Source of the DNA: Welwitschia mirabilis
Lineage: Eukaryota; Gnetophyta; Gnetopsida; Welwitschiales
Length of the DNA: 64,000 nucleotides
Assembly: GCA_051453625.1 (NCBI GenBank)
Contig: JBOZIK010000001.1
Span: forward strand, 154,526,947-154,590,946
Reading direction: 5' to 3'
Shown here: in pieces, positions 12,209 to 24,146 of the stretch
Numbering within the stretch: position 1 is the first letter of the stretch
Layout: every line of letters starts with the position of its first letter
Made by a program: the position numbers and the translations under genes
The notes under the pieces: model-generated
What the model was told of the DNA's origin: nothing
Database searches by the model: none
Seen by the model: the letters and a program-made list of their open reading frames with translations, nothing else

Positions 12209-12507
12209 AGAGAATGTTTGCAATTCAAATATAAAAAAATTGTTTTAAAATTATTTTGTTCCATTTTATTGGATAATGGTTTATTACCCATTTGATGAAT
12301 GTATGTTTCACTAATAATAAAGCATTTAAAACTTTTATTTGCATATAGACATCTTAAACAAGGCCACTTTACATAATTTCTTACGTTTTACTTCTACAAA
12401 GCCACTGTTATACAAACTACAATTGCAAAAGAGAATTACGATTAAGAGAAGATACAAGCAGCATTTAACATGTTAAAAATACTTCCTTCTTTAAATTTTT
12501 AAATACT
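12209..12507. other. Spacer between tandem array and VPS15 promoter
   Basis: AT-rich single-copy sequence starts where the array ends. I see no gene or repeat. It is the proximal upstream region of VPS15. Confidence 0.5.
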
Positions 12508-12515
12508 TATAAAAG
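12508..12515 (+). promoter_or_regulatory. TATA-like box of VPS15
   Basis: TATAAAAG lies about 400 bp upstream of the VPS15 start codon. It is followed by an A- and purine-rich stretch (12537-12580) of the kind common in plant 5' leaders. No experimental start site is known from the sequence, so the assignment is tentative. Confidence 0.4.
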
Positions 12516-12909
12516 GTACGGAACAACGGTTACACGTAAAAAAGGGCAAAAACAAAAAGAAAAAAAAGTAAAAACAGGAGAGAACGCCGTCGGTAAGATA
12601 AATTTACGGAGACTAACACCAGGTTAGAAGAGTTTCTTGATAAGCTGTTCTGGCGAAGATATCTGAAAGATCCGTTACTGTGATACCCTCTTTGATAAAA
12701 TGTAAGGAACTTGATAATTGAAATCTGCAGAAGAGGATTTTTCAACCGTTTCTTGCTTGCCGGAAAGGGGGCGGAAGGGGAAAGTAAAGGCCGAATTGTG
12801 ACACAGCTTGCAACCGGTTTTTCCTTGTGTACCTTTCCGTTTGCATCCATGCCTTCAGTGTTCATTTTCTTCGCGTAGGATCGCTGCAATTTCAATTTGA
12901 TTGTCCAAC

Positions 12910-13107
12910 ATGGGAAACAAAATTGCCAGAACCACGCAGGGTTCGGCTTCAGAGTACTATTTGCAGGACCTTCCGTCATCTTATAATCTGGTTTTGAAGG
13001 AGGTCTTAGGAAGAGGTCGATTCCTTAAATCTATACTCTGTAAGCACGACGAAGGTCTGGTGCTCGTTAAAGTTTATTTCAAGCGTGGTGACTCCGTCGA
13101 TCTCAGG
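12910..13107 (+). CDS. VPS15: VPS15 (PI3K regulatory subunit 4), exon 1
   Basis: This is the first coding exon of VPS15, the myristoylated protein kinase-like subunit that activates the class III PI 3-kinase VPS34 on endosomal and pre-autophagosomal membranes. The 66 codons begin MGNKIARTTQ, with Gly2 as the N-myristoylation site, then the conserved SSYNLVLKEVLGRGRFLKSI. The ATP-loop region VLGRGRF is at residues 32-38 and the VAIK-like lysine is Lys54 in VLVKVYFKRGD. The ATG at 12910 is preferred over the upstream in-frame TTG because plant homologues start MGNKIART. The exon ends after a complete codon (Arg66) with donor GTAAGG at 13108. The next exon begins 45.5 kb downstream in the same phase. 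The frame is intact, so the gene appears functional here. Confidence 0.95.
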
Positions 13108-15751
13108 GTAAGGATGTTATTCCTTTTGTCTTCCATGTGAATTCTCCCTTTACGTATTGTTGTTGTCTTTGAATCTTGATCTATAAGAACGTAGGAGAGA
13201 GTATTTAACCTTATAACGGCTTTTTTTTGGGTTATACTTCTGTCTGTATCCTTAACTTTAGTTTCTGAGATATTGCATATTTTGTTCGCTAAATCTACTT
13301 TTGGAAGTGCTAAACCTACAAATTCATGTTGGATGCGCTTTAAATTTCTTGCTTTTCTTTTCACTGTGGACACAAAGTGAGGATATCTCGAAAGTAGTGA
13401 ACTCTTACATGAAGTTTTGAAATTAATTTGGCGTGTTAGTTCGGACAGAGTTTCACATGCCTTAAGAATAATTTGTGCATCAATAGGAGTGTCTGTGCAT
13501 GCATTGATGTACTGTCTCAAATGTTTCTCTATGTTGAATCCCTAATAAATAAAATGTAGGACAGTAGGAGGTTGGTGTATCATCATTGTGGATAAAGGCA
13601 ATTCCTTGTTTCTTCATGTGTGTAACCTTTGTTATGCTAACTATTTTATTAAAAGGGACCTTTATACATGCACTTCATATTGACATGCATTTTGATTTAT
13701 AATTCTTTGTTACTTCAACTTTCTCCAAGTTTGATCCTTTCTCTAGCTTTGATAATTGTGCATTTAAATGCTTTTTCTGAAATTGTTGAATTGTGAGTGA
13801 ACATTTCTTGTATTCTACTATGAGAGGATGTTGTGATGTTTCAAGGTTCTCAAACAATTGGCTATTATGAAGGGAGGTACCTTTTGAGCTTTGATATGAG
13901 ATGAAATACAAACGATTCTATGTGCATTTGCTACAGGAGCTTTAGCTTGAGCAAGAATGACAAGTTGTGTTGTATGTCTTGTTTCCTTTTATTTTGAAGA
14001 CAATAGAACTTTGTAGTAATTCCTATGGACATAAAAAAGTAAGAGTCCAAATCATGTTAAATCCAGCTATGTAGTTCTAGTTTTTTGCAATTTGTTTTGA
14101 TCAAATTCAAAATTGGCATCCATTGAAAAGAAAAAAATTTAAACCATTAGAACCACAACACAATATGGAATCAACATGACAAAGGGACATTGCAACAAGT
14201 CAATTGTGGGCTAGAATAACTAAGAAACATAACATATCTCAATAATATTACAACTAATAAGTTCTTGATAATAATACTCAATAGCCTATGTAGAGTCAGC
14301 GGAGTATGCATTACCCAACTCATGCCTCTAGGTTTCTAACTTAGGTTAGACAATCTTGGTGTTTGCATTTATTGTTGGGTCTAGTATATTTGAACGATTT
14401 CTTTTTGACAGGCTTGTGGTCTTGGCAATGTTACCCAATGTTTGGCAATTTTTGTCGTTGGATGTGTTGATAGACCTTGGGTGGAATCATAGTGAGATGG
14501 ATAGGATCAGGATTGCGATCCACGCAATTTAGAATTGGAATCTGCAAAAAAGTGCTTTAAATTGGCGTAGAATCATGATCTCTATGAAATTGCGCCTTGG
14601 AGTATCTAGATCATGGTCTAAACGATCCGCTGCAAGTTGTGATCTAGGAGGATTCCACAATCTATGAATCCTTCACATTCAATAGGGCCATTAATAGCCA
14701 AAAAATGATTATTTTTAGTGCATAGAGCCCCTTTTTCTATGACTTTCAGGTGTTGTACACATTGTAAGCACAAAGTGCTCTACATTTGCCTCATTCTCAA
14801 TCTCAAAGTCGAGGTTTTGCCCTTCATTTTGTTGTGCATTGTGATCTGACTATTTGGTTTAGTCATTTTGCCGTATGAAAACATTAGACATAGATGTCTA
14901 TTTTCATATAGTGTCCTTATGCTTGGACTTCGGAAGAAACGTTGGTAACAATATATTATGTTTTGATTACTTTGACTTGTTATGTGCACTATATATAATA
15001 TAGTACTATAGTGTTGTTCTTTGTAATGTACAAATATTAAACATTCAACAATGTTTTCAGAAATGAAGAAAAATCTATTTTTAAATTTCTTTTAGCTATC
15101 TGGTTCTATGCTATCTTGAAAATGGTTCTAGATGATTCCAATGATTTGGATCTCCAAAATGGAAAAATGCTTTAGCAAATGATCCTATCCATTTAACAAT
15201 GCGTGGAATTGTAGATTTTTTTCATAATTTGCTTATCCTATCTTGTTGTGAGGCAATGTATGAACCCCTTTGCTATTAGTTCAACGTGCAAACGCTAAGC
15301 CAAATCTGCTTCTGCATTTTACTTTTCCCTTATCAAGGATGATTTGTATCATTGAATTTTGTAAAAGATTTGAGAGAGCTCTTCACCTTTATGCTATTTC
15401 CAATGATATAAAGTGAAAAGGGTTAAGCCTCATTAAATTCTTGTGTGTTCTTTTTGTTTTTGTGATATTGTCTTTACTGCTTCTATTGCATAATTTTGTA
15501 ATGATTAGCATCAAAAATCCTATAGTTGTTAGGGTTCACAGTGGTTGAACTTTAGGGAGCCAGGTGAAGCAAAGCAACCCAAGGGGATTGACGCAAGCGT
15601 AACAAAGTAGCGAAGATAGGGTGTAGAGTGCAGCAAATTTTTTGCACATCTGTACAATTGCTTTTTATCATCTGTTTGCTTATTTCTTGATTTTTGTACA
15701 AAGTTAGAAGCAAGTCATCAAATCAACAGAATGCTAAGAACAAACAAGCTT
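13108..15751. other. Intron sequence with no recognised feature
   Basis: Both strands show only short frames with no recognisable domains. The minus-strand frame at 13074-13520 overlaps exon 1 and matches nothing I know. A segment at 14480-14660 has repeated GATC-containing words but no clear terminal repeats. Confidence 0.4.
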
Positions 15752-15851
15752 NNNNNNNNNNNNNNNNNNNNNNNNNNNNNNNNNNNNNNNNNNNNNNNNN
15801 NNNNNNNNNNNNNNNNNNNNNNNNNNNNNNNNNNNNNNNNNNNNNNNNNNN

Positions 15852-17075
15852 ATTCTATCAGGACAACCAAATTCGAAAAAGAAAAATCAGCTGAGTGAAG
15901 AACGGGCAACCGAATTTGTTTCTAAGGGTGACTAGGTAATCTGTGAAAGATAAGCCAAGATATCAAAGGGCGACCAAACTGTATCATAAGGGTGACTCAG
16001 TTAAAATTAGGTTCTGCACCCGATGAGGGCGATTGTGTTGTATCATGCAGGCGATCCAGTTAGAACCAAGATCTTCACTAATTAAGGACAATTAAGACCT
16101 ATCATGAGGGCGATCGAAGTTAAATCTAAGGAAATAGTTTCCGTGACTTGGGAGGGCGACCGAACAAATGTTAAGGTTGACCAAACGTATATCTTTGTTA
16201 GCCATTAGAGCTCATCATGCCTTTCAAAAGTGGATCTTGGAAACAAAGACTTACAAAGACTTACACTGAATATTTTGAATGGTCATTTTCAGTCCGTTCT
16301 ATTTAAAGGGATCTTTCAATAGATCTTATTACTGATCTAACTCTGAAAAGATTTCCTATGATTGAAAAGAACACCTTTTAAAAGGAGTGTACTGTACCTC
16401 ATATACTGTTATACTCTAGTGATCATTCTTGAGCATGTTGTCCCATCCAGCTATAGAGGGCGACCAAATAAATGTTAAGGTTGACCAAACGTATATCTTT
16501 GTTAGCCATTAGAGCTCATCATGCCTCTCAAAATGGATCTTGGAAACAAAGACTTGCACTGAATCTTTTGAATGGTCATTTTCAGTTCGTTCTATTTAAA
16601 GGGATCTTTCAATAGATCTTATTACTGATCTATCTCTGAAAAGATTTACTATGATTGAAAAGAACACCTTCTGAAAAGAGTGTACTGTACCTCATATACT
16701 GTTATACTCTAGTGATCATTCTTGAGCATGTTGTTCCATCCAGCTATAGAGAGCTGACTTTTGTACTGCACTCTTGGAGCACATCTGTGCACCTGTGCCC
16801 ATTCGAAACTCTCTTCCTTCTAATGGTTGTGAATAAACCCTAAAATCCACTGTTGATTGTAAAAGGTTATTGGTGAGCCTGAAAACCATTGATTGTGGAT
16901 AATATATTCCGACTTGAGACTCAGTGTCTAGAAGTTGAAGGGTAGTGACTCTCCACCATTATAAACCTGTGCATTTTTCATTGTTTTATCCAATTTTAGT
17001 AGATTAAGTTAGTTTGATTTATTTGAGCTTTAAAGATACCCTATTCATCCCCTTCTATGGTTGATCCTCCTATCA
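15852..17075 (+). repeat. 5' LTR of element E (with internal duplication)
   Basis: It aligns with 24318-25228 of the 3' LTR, including the run of GGGCGACC-type words. It is about 300 bp longer because one segment is present twice in tandem (16153-16456 and 16457-16750). It ends TATCA at 17075, followed two bases later by a primer-site relic TGGTATTAGGGC, compared with TGGTATCAGAGC for tRNA-iMet. Confidence 0.85.
16153..16750 (+). repeat. 304-bp tandem duplication inside the 5' LTR
   Basis: Units start at AGGGCGACCGAACAAATG (16153) and AGGGCGACCAAATAAATG (16457), a period of 304 bp. Both run through the TCTTTGTTAGCCATTAG and TACTCTAGTGATCATTC landmarks. The 3' LTR has this segment once. The units differ by scattered substitutions and a small indel near 16255. 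Confidence 0.9.
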
Positions 17076-17138
17076 ATTGGTATTAGGGCTTTGGTTGAGT
17101 AATAGATCCTAATAGGTCTTTGCTCCACTACCCTAGAA

Positions 17139-19075
17139 ATGAGTGAACCCACTAAAGGCAACTTCGTTACAAGGCCACCATTCCTTGATGGAACCAANNN
17201 NNNNNNNNNNNNNNNNNNNNNNNNNNNNNNNNNNNNNNNNNNNNNNNNNNNNNNNNNNNNNNNNNNNNNNNNNNNNNNNNNNNNNNNNNNNNNNNNNNNN
17301 NNNNNNNNNNNNNNNNNNNNNNNNNNNNNNNNNNNNNNNNNNNNNNNNNNNNNNNNNNNNNNNNNNNNNNNNNNNNNNNNNNNNNNNNNNNNNNNNNNNN
17401 NNNNNNNNNNNNNNNNNNNNNNNNNNNNNNNNNNNNNNNNNNNNNNNNNNNNNNNNNNNNNNNNNNNNNNNNNNNNNNNNNNNNNNNNNNNNNNNNNNNN
17501 NNNNNNNNNNNNNNNNNNNNNNNNNNNNNNNNNNNNNNNNNNNNNNNNNNNNNNNNNNNNNNNNNNNNNNNNNNNNNNNNNNNNNNNNNNNNNNNNNNNN
17601 NNNNNNNNNNNNNNNNNNNNNNNNNNNNNNNNNNNNNNNNNNNNNNNNNNNNNNNNNNNNNNNNNNNNNNTACAAGGCCACCATTCCTTGATGGAACCAA
17701 TTACGGCTACTGGAAAGCCAAAATGAGAGTCTTTGTTCAGTTTATTGACTAGATATATGGGAATCAGTCACTAATGGATATTCTCTTCCAACTATGTAGG
17801 ATCCTATAACTAAAATCGTATCTTTGAAAAGTAAAGACAAATGGACTCCTGAAGAAAAAAATGCAGCTTCGTGCAACTTTAAAGGATTAAGTGCAATCTT
17901 CTGTGCCATAGGTCCAGAAGATTTTAAGAGGATAGTAAATTGCACAATAGCAAAGGAAGCATGGGACATACTGCAGACAGCTCATTAAGGAACAAGCCTG
18001 GTGAAACAAGCAAAGCTGCAAATGTGCTCATCACGTAGTTTGAAGACCTTAAAATGGAAGAAGATGAAGGTATTAATGGTTTTTTTGTAAAACTAACTGA
18101 TATTATAAATTCAATGCGTGCCTTAGGTGAAGAAATTGAAGAAACAAGAGTAGTACGTAAAGCCTTGAGATCTCCACCAAAGAGATTTGAATCTAAGGTC
18201 ACTACTATTGAAGAAAGTAAGGACTTAAACAACATGAAGATGGATGAACTTCAGAGAAATCTGCATACATTTGAACTGAAGTTGGGAAAATTGAAGAAGA
18301 AAAGTGTAGCAGTAAACTGTCACTCATGAGAATGTTGATGGCAAAGAAGGATCTGATCAAAAACTAAATAGTGATGATGAAATGGCTCTTCTAGCCAAGA
18401 GGTTCAAAAGGTTTATGCAATGTAAACACAACGGAGTCAATCCAGAAGACCTTTAAAAAGGAAGGATGAAGGAAAACGAGATATTCAGTGTTGTTTGTGC
18501 AAAGGTTTTGGTTACACATCAAATATTTGCCTAAACAATAGGAAAGAAGATAAGAGGAAGGGCAAGAAAGCGTTGTCAACAACCTGGGATGACGATGAAA
18601 GTGAAAGTGATCTCAACTCAGAACCCAAAAAAGGCAGAGTCTCTCTCATGGCTTTTGTTGACGGAAAGGTATGTACCTTACCCCCTCTTGATTCTTTTGT
18701 TTGTAAAGAACCTCTTAATGAAATAGAAATAGAACTTTATATGGAATGTCAAAATTTAGCTCTCAAAGTAAACAATCTGAGGAAATACAACTAAAACTTA
18801 ACTGAGAAGCTAAAAGCCAAGCAAAAAGAAATTTATGAATTGAAATGTAGACTGGAGCAGAACCCTCAAAACATCTAGGAAGTCATGTTACTGTAAAGGA
18901 GAGAGTAAACAAACTAAAAAAGAATCTCAAATTGGACCATTGCCTAGTCTAATCGGGTCATAGGTCATAGATCTTTAAACAAATTCGCTTCAAAGTCCTC
19001 TCTGGTAAACATCATGTGTCATTATTGCAATAAAAGAGGTCACTCTAAAATAGATTGTGTTTTTGGTAAAAACTA
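17139..19075 (+). pseudogene. Element E gag (broken)
   Basis: The frame starts at 17139 with a Met and runs into PPFLDGTNYGYWK (across the gap at 17198-17670), the N-terminal gag motif of copia elements. A gag core follows at 18054-18329 (VVRKALRSPPKRFESKVTTI). A zinc-knuckle trace is near 18490-18535, and a cleaner one near 19017-19062 reads CHYCNKRGHSKIDC (CX2CX4HX4C). Stops and frame changes interrupt it at several places. In an active element it would encode the capsid protein of the virus-like particle. Confidence 0.8.
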
Positions 19076-19224
19076 GTTTCATTATTCTATGCTAGACACT
19101 CAATATAGATTCTCTCCAAAACTTGTGCAAAACGTCAAAAACAACAGACGCATGACATGGATCTTAAAATCCTCCACAGAGTCTTCTTATTCAAACTACC
19201 TTAAAGGTTGCTAATCATACTTGT

Positions 19225-19716
19225 TGGTATCTTGATAGTGGTTGCTCAAGACACATGACAGATAACAGATCAAACTTCATCAAGTTTAGTGAGTATGATG
19301 GAGGAGAAGTAACATTTGGAGATAAAGGGAGAGCTCAAATCGAAGGCATAGGAAGCATTGGCGAAGGTAATTTGCCCAATATAAATGATGTTTCATTTGT
19401 AAACTATCTCAAGCATAATTTATTGAGTATTAGTCAAATATGTGACAAATCACATAAAGTTCTTTTTGATGCAAACAAATATATTGTAAAGCATGATGAA
19501 ACTGAACAAATCTTGCTAGAAGCAACAAGACAGGAAAACATATATTGTGTCAACCAATCGAATAAATTTGTCTGTCTAACAGCTCAAGTTTAAGAAGATG
19601 TCTTATGGCATCAACGATTACGTTACATAAGCTTTGACAAGTTGAAGAAAATTTGTCATGGTGAGATTGTTAGAGATTTACCAAGATTACCCTTCACTCA
19701 TAAAGGCTTGTATAAT
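19225..19716 (+). pseudogene. Element E protease and gag-pre-integrase region
   Basis: The frame begins CWYLDSGCSRHMT, the aspartic protease DSG motif, continues through GGEVTFGD, and reaches the gag-pre-integrase block near 19605-19715 after a stop close to 19592. The protease core itself is readable. Confidence 0.8.
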
Positions 19717-19718
19717 GC

Positions 19719-20672
19719 TTGTCAAAAAGGGAAACAAAAACATCACTACAAGCAAGCCATTTTCACATGGATCTTATAGGTCCAATTCAAACTATTAGCC
19801 TTTCAGGTAAACATTATTTCTTGGTTATGGTAGATGACTACCCCAGATTTTCTTGGGTAGCCTTTTTACATACAAAATCAGATGCCTATGACCGTTTTGT
19901 TAAAATTTGCAAGAAACTTCAAACAGAAAAGGGGTATGTCATTAAGAAAATTAGAAGTGATCATGGTAGGGAATTTGAAAATGAAAAGTTTGAGTATTAG
20001 TGCAACAACAATTGAATAGATCATAAATTCTCAGCATCAAAAACACCTCAACAGGATGGGGTAGCTGAGAGGAAAAATTGTACTTTGTTAGACATGGCAA
20101 GAGTGATATTAAATGACATAGATGTTCCAAAAAGATTTTGGGCAGAGGCAGTAAACGCAACTTGCTATATTTCAAACAAAGTTTATTTAGGATCTAGAAC
20201 TACCAAGACTCCATATGAGCTATGGAAGGGTAAGAAACCCAACATTTCTTATTTTAAGACCTTTGGTGGCAAATGCTTCATTTTGAGAGACAGGGAAGAT
20301 CTAGCCAAATTTGACTCTAAATTAGATGAAGGAATCTTTCTAGAGTACTCTTCAACAAGCAGAGCATATAGAGTGTACAATAAACACACTCTACATATGG
20401 AGGAGTCAATCAACGTTGGGATTCATGATGTTCCTGATACAATAAGAAATTCTGGGGATGGTATAGAGTTGATTCCTTCGAGCTTCTACTATAACAAGGT
20501 CTATTTCAGATCTAAGCCAACACTTGAAGTGAAAGAACTCAAAGATCATTTGGTGGATTCACTCATTGGAACGGTTGATCAAGGAATTATAACAAGAAGC
20601 TCTCTCAAGAACTTCAGTGCTTATGTCTCTTTCTTGTCTCAGGTTGAACGAAAAACCTTTGAAGAAGCATAA
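19719..20672 (+). pseudogene. Element E integrase
   Basis: Two overlapping open stretches cover the integrase core. HMDLIGPIQT and IRSDHGREFEN carry the first two catalytic acids, and TPQQDGVAERKN near 20045-20075 the third. The C-terminal region has TPYELWKGKKPNISYFKTFG. A TAG near 19998 breaks the core between the second and third acids. The missing histidine-finger part lies in the preceding region. Confidence 0.8.
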
Positions 20673-20819
20673 TCAGATCCATGTTGGATGATTGTAATGC
20701 AAGAAGAATTAGAACAGAGAAAAGGAGGCGTTCTTCCTCCAGGCCCAATCAACCACACTCCAAGATCCTTTTTTCGAACCTGCTCCCATCGTTAGCTCAT
20801 ATTCAGGTATGGACTCTTC

Positions 20820-21720
20820 TATCAAAGTCGGCCGGAAAGAATATCATTGGCACAAAACGGATTTTCAGAAATAAAGTAAATAAAGAAAATATCATCACCA
20901 AAAATAAAGCTAGACTGGCTGCTCAAGGATATTCTCAAATTGAAGGAGTTGATTGTGGTGACACTTTTGCTCCAGTAGCTAGGCTTGAATTTATCAGAAT
21001 GTTTCTCGCTTTTGCATGCTTCAAGAAAATTAAGGTATTTCAGATGGATTTAAAGAGTGCTTTCTTGAATGGTCATGTTGAAGAAGAAGTCTATGTGAAA
21101 TAGCCACGAGGTTTTGTTGATCCTCACCACCCAGATCATGTTTATAAGTTGAACAAAGCTTTGTATGGGCTGAAGCAAGCTCAGAGAGTTCGGTATGATA
21201 AACTATCTTCATTTTTGCTTGAGCTCAAATTTGTTAGGGTCTATTGATAGAACTCTTTCCAGGAAAACCATAAAAATGAATTCATTTTAGTCCAAATTTA
21301 TGTGGACGATATCATTTTTGGATCAACTAATGAGACGTTGTCGAATGATTTTGCAAAATTGATGAGCTCTGAGTATCAAATGAGCATGGTTGGAATAGTA
21401 AATATGTTCTTGGGTCTTCAAATCCAATAATTGGAAAATGGTATTTTTATAAATTAAAAGAAATATTCCTTAGACCTAATTAAGAAGTTCAAGCTGGAAA
21501 ATGCAAAGTCTATAGATTCTCCCATGGCTACCAATGTCAAACTCACTTTGGATGAGGATGGCAAAGATGTTGATCAAAAACTATATCATAGTATTATTGG
21601 AAGTTTGTCATACTTAACAACTAGTCAACCCCACATAGCATTTAGTGTTGGATTGTGTGCCAGGTATCAGGGGAAGCCCAAGGAATCACATCTAATAGCA
21701 GCCAAAAGGATACTTTGATA
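20820..21720 (+). pseudogene. Element E reverse transcriptase
   Basis: The frame runs from an IGTKRIFRNKVN start through KARLAAQGYSQIEGVDCGDT, VFQMDLKSAFLNG and the catalytic YVDDIIFG near 21298-21321, to YHSIIGSLSYL near 21580. Stops at about 21101 and 21244 and further ones near 21430 break it. Two of the catalytic aspartates (the DD of YVDD) are present. Confidence 0.85.
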
Positions 21721-21723
21721 CAT

Positions 21724-22200
21724 CAAAGATACAATTGATTTTGGTATATGGTATCCTTGTAACACTCCTTTAAGTTTAACAGGATACAATGATGTGGACT
21801 AGGCTGGCTACAAAAAGATGATTGCAAGGGCACAAGCGGGGGATGTTTCTTCTTTGGCAATTACCTTACGACATGGTACAACAAAAAACAGTGCTCTATC
21901 TCCTTATCAACAACATGAGCTGAATATATGGCTGCCAGGGATGGTTGCACTCAAACTCTGTGGATGAAAGAAACACGCAAAGACTACGGAGTTGAGATAC
22001 TTGAACTTTCTATACTATGTGACAATGCTAGTGCGATTCAAATTGCTCGCAATCCTATTCAACATACTTGCACCAAGCATATCGATCTCATGTATCACTT
22101 TATCAGAGATTTGGTAGAAAAGGAAGGTCATATCACTAGAATATGTTTTCACTCAAGATCAATTAGCTGATATATTTACAAAACCGTTACCATCTAATGG
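21724..22200 (+). pseudogene. Element E RNase H
   Basis: A degraded RNase H domain: a trace of GYNDVDWAGY near 21782-21810, a TTxAEYMAAR-like segment near 21905-21935 with TGA in place of an expected sense codon, then CDNASAIQIARNPIQHTCTK and HIDLMYHFIRD. After a frameshift, DQLADIFTKPL is seen near 22155-22190, the usual C-terminus of copia pol. Confidence 0.8.
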
Positions 22201-22939
22201 TTTTGCAACATTACACTATTCTTTGGGAGTACTTTCAGAAAAAGATCTAAAAGCCCCAACCTTAGCTGATTAGTATAGTTTAGTTGTCGGGTTTAATTTT
22301 TTACTGTTATATCTATACAAACCCCAGTTGACCTCATGTTCCAAATGGGTCGATTGAATGTTGCTCGATTTTCTGTTTTATTCTGTCATATCTTTGGGTC
22401 GACTACTTTTCGTCGGGTTGACCATTTTTGGTTCAGTTTTTTTGTCAAAACTCTTTCCTTATTGGATCGACCGCGACCGTATTCCTTTTCGGGTCGACCT
22501 TATGTAGACCTGGATTCTATGTTAAATGGGTGGATCGTATTGTTACTCCTCGGTCGATCGCATGCCTTTTAAAATCCAGTCTCTTTTTCCATTTGTCAGA
22601 TCAACCGCTATAACCATTTGATCGACTATGTTGAAGGCAATGCGCCGTCGCTTGAAGTTTTCTTTCTCATTTGTCTTATTCTCTCTTGTTGTTTTCTTTC
22701 TGACTCTTCCTCCTTTCAAACCCTTTGACTTCCTGCCATTTTCTTTTTTAAATCTCTCTCCGCCAACTCCATGGTATCTCAACAACCAAGTGAAGGTTCC
22801 AAGAAAAGGAGAAAGGAGGCTACTTCAAAACCTCCCAGCTACATTTTTTAAAAGATGAGCTCAGAAGCCATTGAAAATTATGGAAGAATTTTGAGACAAG
22901 TCCCATTGCAGTGGAAGGACCTATGAACCAGTGTAAATT

Positions 22940-23764
22940 CTTAGTCTTCATGAGGTTCAGAGGTTGCTAGAAGAAGTAAATTCGGGCTACTTTCTCCGTG
23001 TACATGGAACTGGCTATCCATTAGTTACTTGCCTATTCTATGCAAATGCCAAGTATGATGCGACAAATTCCACTCTCTCCAGTTCTGTGTTTGGTGACGA
23101 GATTCAAGTAACTACAGATTTAATATCTTCTCTCACTAGTTTGCCTCGTGGAAATGTTGGAGAATATTGGCCACTCACAAAGTCTTTTGAAGAGAAGGAA
23201 GTAGCCACCCAACATCTCTGTGGCACCTTCATCAACTGGAAGAAGACTCGCAAGGCTTCTCATCTTCTTCCTAGGCTTCGTCTTTTGCATTTAATACTTT
23301 CATACAATTTTCTACCACTAGCTAGTCATCGTGACGAGTTGTCTAACTACTGTGCATTCTTGGTTTACTCGTCGGACAGTAGAAGAGACATTGATGCTCC
23401 TAGAATTATGCTCCATCACATGGTCCCTCAGCTTCGTCCTTATAAGAAGTGTTCTTTGCCCTATCCTTTTCTTATAATGCATTTTTGCCGACACTTTGGC
23501 ATCCCACATTTATCTCGCTAGGAGGTTCTCAAACCAATGGGCCCAATTGACCGAGCCACTCTCTCATGTATGCACCTATTTGATGAGCCCACTCTTTCGT
23601 TCAAACTAAAAGTGAAAGCCTCTCACATACCAAAGATTTTTCACCTGCTTCACAAGCTGGATTCTCGGACTAGGCACATCAAAGGCAACTCTGATTGCTA
23701 TTGGCACTTTAATTGCAGGTACCTCTCAAAGTGGAGATGCTCACTGTTCCAGCGATTCATCTGA
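22940..23764 (+). CDS. Extra ORF after pol in element E (Sirevirus ORF3 type)
   Basis: An open frame of 185 codons (22964-23521) continues after one stop into a related frame (23537-23764). Readable features are FYANAKYD, GDEIQVTTDLISSL, and an HLILSYNFLPLASHRDEL block. The pattern resembles the plant transposon-associated domain found downstream of pol in many large copia and gypsy elements, sometimes called env-like. No signal peptide or transmembrane segment is evident, so I do not call it an envelope protein. Function is unknown. Confidence 0.55.
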
Positions 23765-24134
23765 ATTTGCATAGCTTTATCTTCTTCTATCTTCTTTCTC
23801 TTCTTGTCCTTGATTTCGGAAAAGAAAAAAGGGGGGATAGTTGAATTTTTGTATGGTCATTTTGTGTACTTCTGGTTAATTGTGTGAACTGTTATACCTC
23901 TAGTTCATCTATTATTCAACCTCTTTTGTATCTCTGGATTTAATGATATGCAAACTCTGTTGTTGTCAAAATAGTTTTTGTAATGCAAACAAAGTTCATT
24001 TTCATGCAAATTAATTTAATTTAGTGAATTTCTCATGTTAAACTTTTTATATATACTTCCTATTTTTTTCTCTTGTAATAGATTAAGGGGGAGCTTCTTA
24101 TATTTTTCACTTAGTTTTTTCTCTAATCAATGAC

Positions 24135-24144
24135 AAAGGGGGAG
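24135..24144 (+). promoter_or_regulatory. Polypurine tract of element E
   Basis: AAAGGGGGAG lies two bases before the TG of the 3' LTR, the expected place for the plus-strand primer. Confidence 0.8.
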
Positions 24145-24146
24145 TT

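Noticed and set aside
12530-12979. Minus-strand frame of 149 codons across the VPS15 leader and exon 1
   Set aside because: It is antisense to a well-conserved exon, has no known motif and ends in a low-complexity Leu/Phe run made by the purine-rich leader.
13074-13520. Minus-strand frame of 148 codons
   Set aside because: It overlaps the end of VPS15 exon 1 and intron sequence, and shows no domain or splice support.
14480-14660. Remnant of a DNA transposon suggested by repeated GATC-type words
   Set aside because: No terminal inverted repeats, target duplication or transposase sequence could be found.
22940-23764. Retroviral-type envelope gene
   Set aside because: No signal peptide, transmembrane segment or fusion-peptide-like stretch is visible. 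The transposon-associated ORF reading fits better.
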